From contig CAINUN010000044.1 in NCBI GenBank assembly GCA_903853805.1, forward strand, positions 1-64,000: a stretch of DNA of 64,000 bases, given 5' to 3'. The DNA is from an uncultured Bacteroidota bacterium (GTDB taxonomy: Bacteria > Bacteroidota > Bacteroidia > Chitinophagales > Chitinophagaceae). The translations under genes and the position numbers were made by a program. How positions within the stretch are numbered: the stretch's first letter is position 1; each line of letters opens with the position of its first letter. This document shows, in pieces, positions 45,643 to 52,586 of this stretch. The notes under the pieces were generated by a model. The model was not told the DNA's origin. It worked only from the letters and a program-made list of their open reading frames with translations, and did no database searches.

Positions 45643-46527
45643 TTATTGATTTTCGAGTCCTGCTTTTTTAATTCTAATCATAATCACAATAAGATAAATG
45701 ACTGTTCCCCATACACCGCCTATGATGCTATAAGCCATCACTACCAACCAAATTGGTGAGTGAAAACGAGTAGCCCAAAGTGCGCGGTGAAAAAAGTTTC
45801 CTTCAACTTTAAATGGTTTTCCCCATCTAACAGTTGTTTCTACTCTAAGGTTTCCATAAGTGTCGTTGTCTTCCACTTTTGCAACTAAAACTATGGCTCC
45901 TAACTCATTTCCTGGAAGCCCTTCTTTTTTAAATTCGCCAGTAACTTTTCCTAAAGAATCCGTTGTGTAAGTTGCTTCGTCACCTATAGGCAAGTCAGAA
46001 CATTCTCTTTTAACGCCCAATTTCATTTCCACATCTTTCACCGGAACCCAAGCGCCATTTACAAACTCAGATACTGTTGCTACAACAGATTTATCTTCTG
46101 AAGTATCAATTGTAATCATGGCTTTATTAGCTGTGATTTCTGTATTTGATTCTTCATACTCATTGGTAGCATCAGAGATGGCAATAAAAGTATGATTAGG
46201 GTTTGCATTCCAAATCTGTTGAAGAGATGGTGGGATGGAAGCAGTTGTTTTGCCAATTTCATTGGTCTTAACTTTTCCTATTAACCCCAATCCGTTTCCA
46301 CTAGAGTCTTTATCAAGATATAGTTTAAAAGTAAGTCCTTCAACCGGTTGCAATTTCCCATCAACTTTTGTCTTTGCAGCCAAGGTTAAATAAGAGAAAT
46401 TATTATCCACTACATTGTAAGCAAGTTTCACATTGAGTGCGCTCTTTTCTTTAGCAAATGCAGTTGTTAGCGATAGCAATAAAATTGCCGCAGCAAATAA
46501 GCCGCTATTAATGATGTTCCTTTTCAT
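45643..46527 (-). CDS. Membrane-anchored periplasmic protein of the NrfD module
   Basis: This 294-residue protein has a signal peptide (ending AFAKEK), then about 225 residues of beta-rich periplasmic sequence with two similar halves (KLAYNVVDNNFSYLTLAAK / VDGKLQPVEGLTFKLYL and VVATVSEFVNGAWVPVKDVEMKLGV), like tandem Ig-type or carboxypeptidase-regulatory folds. A single transmembrane helix (about 258-282) ends in basic residues. No redox cofactor motif is visible. Its start overlaps the 3' end of the NrfD gene by 20 bp, so it is translationally coupled and probably a structural subunit of the complex. Confidence 0.75.
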   Translation of the reverse strand: MKRNIINSGLFAAAILLLSLTTAFAKEKSALNVKLAYNVVDNNFSYLTLAAKTKVDGKLQPVEGLTFKLYLDKDSSGNGLGLIGKVKTNEIGKTTASIPPSLQQIWNANPNHTFIAISDATNEYEESNTEITANKAMITIDTSEDKSVVATVSEFVNGAWVPVKDVEMKLGVKRECSDLPIGDEATYTTDSLGKVTGEFKKEGLPGNELGAIVLVAKVEDNDTYGNLRVETTVRWGKPFKVEGNFFHRALWATRFHSPIWLVVMAYSIIGGVWGTVIYLIVIMIRIKKAGLENQ

Positions 46528-47812
46528 GTTGTTCTTCTATTGTTTCCTGAATAGGAATGATTGGAAATATTCTTGCAAAAAATGTAATTACTAAGAGGGC
46601 TCCTGCTAATGACCCAAAGGCAATTGCCCACTCTTCCCAACTTGGAAAATAGTGTTTATAATTTTCAGGGACATTGTGCATTGGTAAGAAAGGATGTAAT
46701 AAAGTAGGTGTAACAATTAGGTATCTTTTCACCCAAGCACCAACTACTATCATGATTCCTGCAATAAACATTGGGAATGGTTTTCTACCTTTTTTAAAGA
46801 TGAGAATGAGCATAGGAATAATCATCCCACCAAAGATTGCTGACCAAAAAACAGGTGCAAAGTCACCGATTAATAAACCATTCAAAAATGCCTCTTCAGA
46901 TTTCTTCATTTTGAAAAGAGGAGTCAGAAATTCATTGATATTAAAGTAGAGATAGAGCATGCCTAGCATTACCACTATTCTACCCATTTTATCAAAATGT
47001 TCTTCTTTGATATATTCTTCAAGTTTATAGTATTTTCTAAAAACATACATGGCTACAACTACGCCACCACTACCCACTAAAAATGCACCTGAAATGAAGT
47101 AAGCGCCAAAGTTAGTGCTGTCCCATCCAGGACGATAAGTAGTTGCAAATAACCAAGAAGTAACTGTGTGAATACTAAATGCCACAGGTATGATGGCTAC
47201 GCAAAGAATATTGATTGCTTTTTTACTGAGTGTGCGTTGAAGTCTTGTGTTTTTCCAAAACGAACCCATAAAACGATACATCCACATCAATTTCTTGTCT
47301 TTGCTATGCGCAATAAGAAATTGCATATCGGGCATCAATGGGATATAAAGAAGCAGAAGGCTAATTACAAAGTAAGTAGAGATAACAACCACGTCCCAAA
47401 TAATAGGAGATTGTAGACGACCATATAGAAAAAGGTTGTAAAATCTTTCAGGACGTCCCATATCTACGATGATGATAAGAGATGCAAAAGTAATAGCAGA
47501 AACAGCTATTATTTCTGCAATCCGCGTAAGTGGCGTACTCCATTTTGTACCAGTAAGCCTTAATACGGCTGTAATTAAAGAACCTACAAGACTAATGGCA
47601 ACAAAGAAAACAAAGTTGGAGATGTAAATACCCCAAGAGGCATAATCTCGCATATTGGTTACAATAAGCCCTCTTTTGAGTTGTAGTACATAGGCATAAA
47701 ACCCTACGACACAAAACACTAAAAGGATACCAATCCAAACCATACTTCTTGTTCCAAATTTCTTTGGAAGCAAATCGGTGGCAATTTTTTGATCTATTAA
47801 TGACTGTTCCAC
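46508..47812 (-). CDS. NrfD/PsrC-type quinone-interacting membrane subunit
   Basis: This 434-residue integral membrane protein has about ten helices, in the NrfD/PsrC/ActC family that exchanges electrons between menaquinone and a periplasmic ferredoxin subunit. Family features include YASWGIYISNFVFFVAIS in the first helices and GAYFISGAFLVGSGGVVVAM. The start is GTG at 47812; the next in-frame ATG would remove 23 residues before the first helix. It lies 25 bp downstream of the ferredoxin gene, its expected partner. No heme-binding motif is seen. Confidence 0.9.
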   Translation of the reverse strand: MEQSLIDQKIATDLLPKKFGTRSMVWIGILLVFCVVGFYAYVLQLKRGLIVTNMRDYASWGIYISNFVFFVAISLVGSLITAVLRLTGTKWSTPLTRIAEIIAVSAITFASLIIIVDMGRPERFYNLFLYGRLQSPIIWDVVVISTYFVISLLLLYIPLMPDMQFLIAHSKDKKLMWMYRFMGSFWKNTRLQRTLSKKAINILCVAIIPVAFSIHTVTSWLFATTYRPGWDSTNFGAYFISGAFLVGSGGVVVAMYVFRKYYKLEEYIKEEHFDKMGRIVVMLGMLYLYFNINEFLTPLFKMKKSEEAFLNGLLIGDFAPVFWSAIFGGMIIPMLILIFKKGRKPFPMFIAGIMIVVGAWVKRYLIVTPTLLHPFLPMHNVPENYKHYFPSWEEWAIAFGSLAGALLVITFFARIFPIIPIQETIEEQHEKEHH

Positions 47813-47837
47813 TTTGATTTATTTTATGTGATTAATA

Positions 47838-48761
47838 TTATCCTTTGTCTATCTCTAGACCGTTTTCAAATGGGAAGTTTCTATTAGCAGGAGGTAAGTA
47901 ATAAACACTTGGTTTTGTACCTAAGTCTTCCATGAGTTGATAACCTGCTTTGTCTCTGATTAGTTCACTGAAACGGAAAGTTTCAGAGCCATTTGAAACG
48001 GAATCTTGATTAAGATCACCAAAAAAGAAAGTTCCATTAGGGCATGCAGTAACGCAATGTGGCAATTCGCTTTTCCTTATCATATCAGGACAGAAATCGC
48101 ATTTACCAACCGTACCTATTTTTTGTGGAACTCCTGATTCGCAAGAATATGGTTGAGCACATAATTCTTCGGAAATAGTATCAGATTTTTCCCAGTTAAA
48201 CACACGAATGGAATAAGGGCATGCAGCCATGCAGAAACGACAACCGATGCAACGATCTTGGTCAATCAAAACAATTCCATCTTGTCTTTTAAAAGTAGCA
48301 TCAACAGGACAAACTTTTACGCAAGGCGGTTCATCACAATGCATACAAGTTGTTGGCTGCCAATAAGGGGCAGTATGCTCATCTTGTTCCATTGGATATA
48401 CTTTCAACCAATTGAGATTGGTATGAACGTGGTGAACATGATTACAAGCTGCTTGGCACTTTCTAAGGTTTTTACATCTTGAAAGATCAACTACCATGAC
48501 AAATTTTTTGCCAGGAATACCTTTTCTTGCAGCGCTATTAGAAACAGCTGGTAATTCTGGAACAGGTTTTAAATATGCTTTGTCAACCTCAATTACTTGA
48601 CCATCAACCGAAAGTAGTTTTACCTTTTCACCGGTCAATTCAGTTGAACCATCTCCAGTTTGTTCAAAGGGATTACCTTTGGAAGAGCAGCCAGCCAATG
48701 CCAAACCTGTAGCAGCTATGGAGGCTAAAAACTCTTTCCTGGAAGTATTATTTGTGTCCAT
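47838..48761 (-). CDS. Tat-exported lipoprotein ferredoxin, PsrB/NrfC-like, with one missing cluster ligand
   Basis: This 307-residue electron-transfer subunit has an N-terminus with a Tat-like motif SRKEFL (7-12) and a lipobox LAGC (C25), so it should be exported folded and lipid-anchored. The iron-sulfur motifs are C96-x5-C102-x3-C106; C139-x2-C-x4-C147-x3-C151; C171-x2-C-x2-C177-x3-C181; and C221-x2-C224-x11-C236-x3-C240. In the first motif the usual second Cys is Leu99, so that site may hold a [3Fe-4S] or be ligated differently. A short KVKLLSVDGQVIEVD segment (46-60) resembles the small protein encoded upstream. It is predicted to pass electrons between the NrfD subunit and cytochrome c. 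Confidence 0.9.
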   Translation of the reverse strand: MDTNNTSRKEFLASIAATGLALAGCSSKGNPFEQTGDGSTELTGEKVKLLSVDGQVIEVDKAYLKPVPELPAVSNSAARKGIPGKKFVMVVDLSRCKNLRKCQAACNHVHHVHTNLNWLKVYPMEQDEHTAPYWQPTTCMHCDEPPCVKVCPVDATFKRQDGIVLIDQDRCIGCRFCMAACPYSIRVFNWEKSDTISEELCAQPYSCESGVPQKIGTVGKCDFCPDMIRKSELPHCVTACPNGTFFFGDLNQDSVSNGSETFRFSELIRDKAGYQLMEDLGTKPSVYYLPPANRNFPFENGLEIDKG

Positions 48762-48791
48762 AAATATTATTTAGGAATAGAATAATTGCTA

Positions 48792-49022
48792 TTATCTTTT
48801 TACCCAGTTTTGTAATTCTTTGTCGGATACTTTTTGCTTATTATCTGCCAACAGAGAAGCGTCTATTTCGACAAGCTTACCATCTTGTGTTAGCATTTTT
48901 ATTTTACCCGATTCTTTTTCTTTTTTCGGTAAAAAAGCTGCACCAATTGCAGCAAACACAGAAAAAACACCTAGCCAGCCTACTAGCTTTCTACGTGATA
49001 CTTGAGATGCTTCATTTTTCAT
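48792..49022 (-). CDS. Small Tat-signal protein of the NrfD module
   Basis: A 76-residue protein starting with a twin-arginine motif SRRKLV (9-14) and a hydrophobic helix (GWLGVFSVFAAIGAAFL). The rest is short and polar: KIKMLTQDGKLVEIDASLL (40-58) matches the segment following the signal of the ferredoxin lipoprotein (7 of 16 identical), then a charged tail. No cofactor motif. It may be a signal-anchored assembly or linker subunit. It lies 30 bp upstream of the ferredoxin gene on the same strand. Confidence 0.75.
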   Translation of the reverse strand: MKNEASQVSRRKLVGWLGVFSVFAAIGAAFLPKKEKESGKIKMLTQDGKLVEIDASLLADNKQKVSDKELQNWVKR

Positions 49023-49128
49023 AAAAACTGAAGTCGTTTAAATTCGATTATTGGAATACACTTTCTATTCCCTCGAGATGAAGAGAATCTTGAAAAGAGA
49101 GCTAATAAAAAATGTTTTTGGCTTAAGT

Positions 49129-49158
49129 AATTCCGGGTTGAGCTATCAACCCGGAATT
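49129..49158. other. Strong hairpin between cytochrome c and the rest of the module
   Basis: AATTCCGGGTTGA and TCAACCCGGAATT are perfect 13-bp arms around GCTA. It lies in the 169-bp gap between the cytochrome c and small Tat genes. On the minus strand it is not followed by a clean T-tract, so it may be a processing or attenuation hairpin that makes cytochrome c mRNA more abundant than the rest, rather than a full terminator. Confidence 0.6.
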
Positions 49159-49191
49159 TTGTGTTTCTTTTTTTTAGAAACTGGAACTGAC

Positions 49192-49584
49192 TTATTTTTT
49201 TAAAGTCTTCACAAAAGTGATAATGCTCCAAATGTCATTTGCTTCGGTAATTTTCTTTTTGAAGCTAGGCATGTCATCACGACCTTCTGAGATTTTGTAG
49301 AACATTGAACCATCAGATTGTCCTTGGAAAGCTGCTTTTGAAAAATCACCTGGCTCAGTGTCAAGCGTAGCGGCTTTTTTACCATCACCTAAACCGGCTT
49401 TACCATGGCAAGATTCGCAATGTTTAGTCCAAAGCGCTTTTCCTGCTGCAATTGACTCAGCATTTGACTTTACAGGGTTTGCTGTTTTAGCATCCTTGTC
49501 AGGAGCATTCCAAGGTTTTTTGTCGCCTGCGTATGCAATAACTGCGATACCCAAAACCAAAACTGTAAGAATTGACTTTTTCAT
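49192..49584 (-). CDS. Periplasmic monoheme cytochrome c
   Basis: This 130-residue protein starts at the ATG at 49584 with a signal peptide ending AYAG; the frame to 49632 places a basic tail before it and is not used. The heme motif is C56-E-S-C59-H60 and the axial methionine M105 (DDMPSF), so it is a class I c-type cytochrome like cytochrome c6/c-553. It is the first gene of the module that includes the NrfD and ferredoxin subunits and probably accepts electrons from them. Confidence 0.92.
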   Translation of the reverse strand: MKKSILTVLVLGIAVIAYAGDKKPWNAPDKDAKTANPVKSNAESIAAGKALWTKHCESCHGKAGLGDGKKAATLDTEPGDFSKAAFQGQSDGSMFYKISEGRDDMPSFKKKITEANDIWSIITFVKTLKK

Positions 49585-49914
49585 TTTTCTATTTTTTGTG
49601 TTAGTAATAAAATGTCTTAGTATGAACTTCAAATAACATGCCCTTCTTTGAATTTAGATTTTCTCGCGAAAGGCTGATTTTATTTGACAAGACAAAATTG
49701 TGACATTGGTTTGCTTTATCCCATGACATTAGTCATATAAGGTTGTAATAGTCGTCAATAAAATGAGGAAGAGTAATACGATATATTTTTCGATGAGTTC
49801 ATTCAGCACACAAATAAGGTTAGTAGTTTAATAGTATTAAATTCAAGTTACTTCTCACAATAGTTTTGCTTGCCTACTATTATACATCGAGTTATAAACC
49901 ATAATTTTGTCAAC
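49585..49914. other. Divergent intergenic region upstream of the cytochrome c module and the DinB-like gene
   Basis: These 330 bp contain the palindrome at 49722-49735 and a TAGTTTTG box (49861-49868) for the DinB-like gene. On the minus strand a -7-like CAATTTTG (49700-49693) lies about 40 bp from the palindrome centre, the spacing used by class II activators. No gene or RNA is evident. Confidence 0.45.
49722..49735. promoter_or_regulatory. Palindrome ATGACATTAGTCAT upstream of the cytochrome c module
   Basis: Half-sites ATGAC and GTCAT around ATTA, the same half-sites as the palindrome upstream of citrate synthase (16254-16267). It is a candidate binding site for one dimeric regulator of the CRP/FNR type. 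Confidence 0.45.
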
Positions 49915-50439
49915 ATGCCACTAACCTCTTATCTCAAAAGTGCCCTTCACCAATTTCAATTCTATAAAAACTTGGGAGAACAATCCTTATTGCAAGTCTC
50001 AGATGAACAACTTTTTTTTCAACCCAATGAAGAAAGTAATAGCATTTCGATAATTGTTCAACATTTATGGGGAAACATGATGAGTCGTTGGACAAACTTT
50101 TTAACTGAAGACGGTGAAAAAATATGGAGGCAGCGAGATTCAGAATTTGAACCTCAAATTACTACACGTGAGTCATTAATGGAAAAATGGAATGAAGGTT
50201 GGCAATGCGTGTTCAAAGCTTTGAACAGCGTTTCAGACACAGACATGGATCGTATCATTTATATCCGCGACGAAGCAAACACTTTAATGGAAGCTATAAA
50301 CCGTCAAGTTGCTCATTATGCATACCATGTAGGTCAAATTGTTTTCTTAGCAAAATGGATGAAGAATGAAGATTGGAGCAGCCTATCAATTCCCAGAAAC
50401 AAATCGATCGAATACAACCAGCGAAAAATGAAGGCTTAG
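49915..50439 (+). CDS. DinB-like protein (DUF1572)
   Basis: From the ATG at 49915 it encodes 174 residues in a four-helix bundle of the DinB/YfiT type. The histidines expected to bind a metal are visible: QHLWGNMMSRW (first) and QVAHYAYHVGQI (second and third, HxxxH). Such proteins are thiol- or metal-dependent enzymes of mostly unknown substrate. A TTG at 49870 in the same frame overlaps the predicted promoter and is rejected. Confidence 0.85.
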   Translation: MPLTSYLKSALHQFQFYKNLGEQSLLQVSDEQLFFQPNEESNSISIIVQHLWGNMMSRWTNFLTEDGEKIWRQRDSEFEPQITTRESLMEKWNEGWQCVFKALNSVSDTDMDRIIYIRDEANTLMEAINRQVAHYAYHVGQIVFLAKWMKNEDWSSLSIPRNKSIEYNQRKMKA

Positions 50440-50481
50440 TATTTTGCCTAATAATTTCGATAAAAAACCATTAGTATTTTC

Positions 50482-51414
50482 GTGAATATTGGAGCAAAAC
50501 ATACCCTATTAATAAAAAAAGAAGCAATCCGTTTAGGGTTTATGTCTTGTGGAATAGCTTTGGCAGTACAATTAGACGATGATGCAAGAAGATTGGAAGC
50601 TTGGCTTAATAAAGGTTTTCATAGTGGTATGCAATACATGGAAAACCATTTTGACCTTCGCATTAATCCTCAAAAACTGGTGCCCGGTGCAAAGTCTGTA
50701 ATTACGCTAATAATGAATTATTTTCCGCTGGAAAAACAGCAAAATGATGCTCCCAAAATAGCCAGATATGCTTTCGGAACTGATTATCATTTTGTCATTC
50801 GGGAAAAACTAAAAGCACTTCTTCATTTCATTCAAAATGATATTGGAGCAGTTAATGGTCGTGGTTTTGTGGACAGTGCCCCTGTCCTTGAAAGAAGTTG
50901 GGCTGTTCACGCAGGACTTGGCTGGATTGGTAAAAATGGAAATCTTATCAGTAAACAAAGTGGTTCCTATTTTTTTATTGCTACACTTATTACCGATTTA
51001 GTCTTAGTGCCTGATAATCCTTTTGCAACAGATAATTGTGGTTCTTGTACAAGATGCATAGACGCATGCCCTACACAGGCAATCACTAGCCCAAAAGTTG
51101 TGAATGCCAATAAGTGTATTTCTTATTTAACGATTGAATTGAAAGATGCAATGATTCCTTCACCGTATCAAAACAAAATGGAAGGCTGGATTTTTGGTTG
51201 TGATGTGTGCCAAGAAGTCTGTCCTTGGAATCGTTTTTCAAAACCACATCATGAAATGCATTTTAAGCCAATCCCTGAAGTACTCAATCTTTCTACTCAT
51301 GAATGGGAAATAATGAGTAAAGAAACGTTCAACAAAACATTTCGAAACTCTCCAATCAAGCGTAGTAAGTTTGAAGGCATTCAACGTAACCTTAAAGGAC
51401 TTAAGCTAGATTGA
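50482..51414 (+). CDS. queG: Epoxyqueuosine reductase
   Basis: This 310-residue cobalamin-dependent enzyme performs the last step of queuosine tRNA modification. Catalytic Asp is D131 (FVDSAPVLERSWA). Two [4Fe-4S] clusters: C186, C189, C192 (CGSCTRCIDACP) and C247; C196 with C212, C240 and C243 (KCISYL, CDVCQEVCPW). The start is GTG at 50482, right at a TATTTTCG box (50475-50482); if that box is a promoter the true start could be slightly downstream. The stop is directly adjacent to the stop of the convergent pcm gene. Confidence 0.95.
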   Translation: MNIGAKHTLLIKKEAIRLGFMSCGIALAVQLDDDARRLEAWLNKGFHSGMQYMENHFDLRINPQKLVPGAKSVITLIMNYFPLEKQQNDAPKIARYAFGTDYHFVIREKLKALLHFIQNDIGAVNGRGFVDSAPVLERSWAVHAGLGWIGKNGNLISKQSGSYFFIATLITDLVLVPDNPFATDNCGSCTRCIDACPTQAITSPKVVNANKCISYLTIELKDAMIPSPYQNKMEGWIFGCDVCQEVCPWNRFSKPHHEMHFKPIPEVLNLSTHEWEIMSKETFNKTFRNSPIKRSKFEGIQRNLKGLKLD

Positions 51415-52080
51415 TTATTTATTTTTACCGGTGAGCATAGGAACAAAAAGAAAATCACCTAAGTCTTCTTCTAAAATCTCCCCTTCCATATTCTTTGTAA
51501 TGCGCAACATTTTTTGTCCTTGATCGTTGCCAACAGGAATAACTGCAATTCCTCCAGGTTTAAGTTGAGTTAACAATTGTTCAGGAATTTTAGGTGCAGC
51601 AGCTGTTACAATAATTTTGTTGAAAGGTGCAAAAGTGGGTAGCCCTACAAAACCATCGCCATAAAATCTTTTGAGGTTGGGATAGTTTTTCAAGAAAAAG
51701 AAATGTCCAACAAAATCATAGAGCTCTTTTTGGCGTTCAATGGTAAATACAGTTGCTCCCATTTCAGCAAGAACACACGCTTGGTATGCACTTCCTGTTC
51801 CAATTTCAAGTACTTTATCAAACTTTTTCAACTCAAGCAATTGAGTTTGAAATGCAACAGTAAAGGGCTGTGAAATGGTTTGGTTTGCGGCTATTGGAAA
51901 TGCACGATCTTCGTAAGCAATCCTTTCAAAAGCTGGATCTAAAAAAAAATGGCGGGGTATATTTTCTATAGCCGCTAATACTTTTTCGTTGTTAATGCCT
52001 TTCTTAATTAGTATTTGTATAAGTTGCCTTCTAAGACCTTTATGTAAGTAGTTGTCTTCTCTTAATTTGCTGTGGAGCAT
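51415..52080 (-). CDS. pcm: Protein-L-isoaspartate O-methyltransferase
   Basis: This 221-residue repair enzyme methylates isoaspartyl residues with SAM. The motif I LEIGTGSAYQACVLAEMGA and the NQTISQPFTVAFQTQLL segment with the active Ser/Thr are intact, and KIIVTAAAPKIPEQLL and LKPGGIAVIPVG follow. A TACATTTG box (52085-52092) lies only five bases before the ATG, implying a leaderless or very short-leader mRNA. The gene ends immediately adjacent to queG. Confidence 0.95.
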   Translation of the reverse strand: MLHSKLREDNYLHKGLRRQLIQILIKKGINNEKVLAAIENIPRHFFLDPAFERIAYEDRAFPIAANQTISQPFTVAFQTQLLELKKFDKVLEIGTGSAYQACVLAEMGATVFTIERQKELYDFVGHFFFLKNYPNLKRFYGDGFVGLPTFAPFNKIIVTAAAPKIPEQLLTQLKPGGIAVIPVGNDQGQKMLRITKNMEGEILEEDLGDFLFVPMLTGKNK

Positions 52081-52084
52081 GACG

Positions 52085-52092
52085 CAAATGTA
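52085..52092 (-). promoter_or_regulatory. Predicted -7 box of pcm
   Basis: TACATTTG on the minus strand matches TAnnTTTG and lies only five bases before the ATG. Confidence 0.4.
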
Positions 52093-52143
52093 GAACAGAA
52101 AGTAGCAAGAATTTTAGTGTGTTCTTCTTTCACTTAAAAATAC

Positions 52144-52521
52144 TCAGCCTAGTAGTTGAATATAATTTGGATTAAACGGCTTGAACATGTAATCCACTAC
52201 ATTAATATATGTTTTTGCTTTTTCAATATCGTTTGTGTCATTTGATGAAGAAAGCATAAAAACTCTACAGATATTTTTTTCTGGGTGATTCATCATTTCC
52301 ATTTGGTCAAGAAAACCAAATCCATCCATTTCAGGCATACGGATATCCAATAAAATTATCTCTGGAAAGGTAAGCGCTTCTTCTGTCAAATATTTTACAG
52401 CCTCTACTCCGTTTATTTTGTGGATAATGTTCACTACAATATTTGATTTTTGAAGAATAAACTTTGTGATGTAGGCATCAATTTCGTTATCTTCAACTAA
52501 TAGAATGTTTTTGAATTTCAT
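52144..52521 (-). CDS. Single-domain response regulator
   Basis: This 125-residue CheY-like receiver lacks an output domain. The acidic pocket is E10-D11, the phosphoacceptor D59 (ILLDIRMPEMDG), the conserved Ser in MLSSS, and Lys in FKPF near 113. It is the likely partner of the six-PAS kinase encoded 65 bp upstream on the same strand, acting through protein-protein contact. Confidence 0.92.
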   Translation of the reverse strand: MKFKNILLVEDNEIDAYITKFILQKSNIVVNIIHKINGVEAVKYLTEEALTFPEIILLDIRMPEMDGFGFLDQMEMMNHPEKNICRVFMLSSSNDTNDIEKAKTYINVVDYMFKPFNPNYIQLLG

Positions 52522-52586
52522 TTATACTGATATTGAATGACTTATTATAACTATTTTTTGAAAGCTGAAACTTAAGTAATGAGAAT

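Noticed and set aside
49019-49231. 70-codon frame between the cytochrome c and small Tat genes
   Set aside because: It covers the hairpin and the end of cytochrome c, and its composition is not protein-like.
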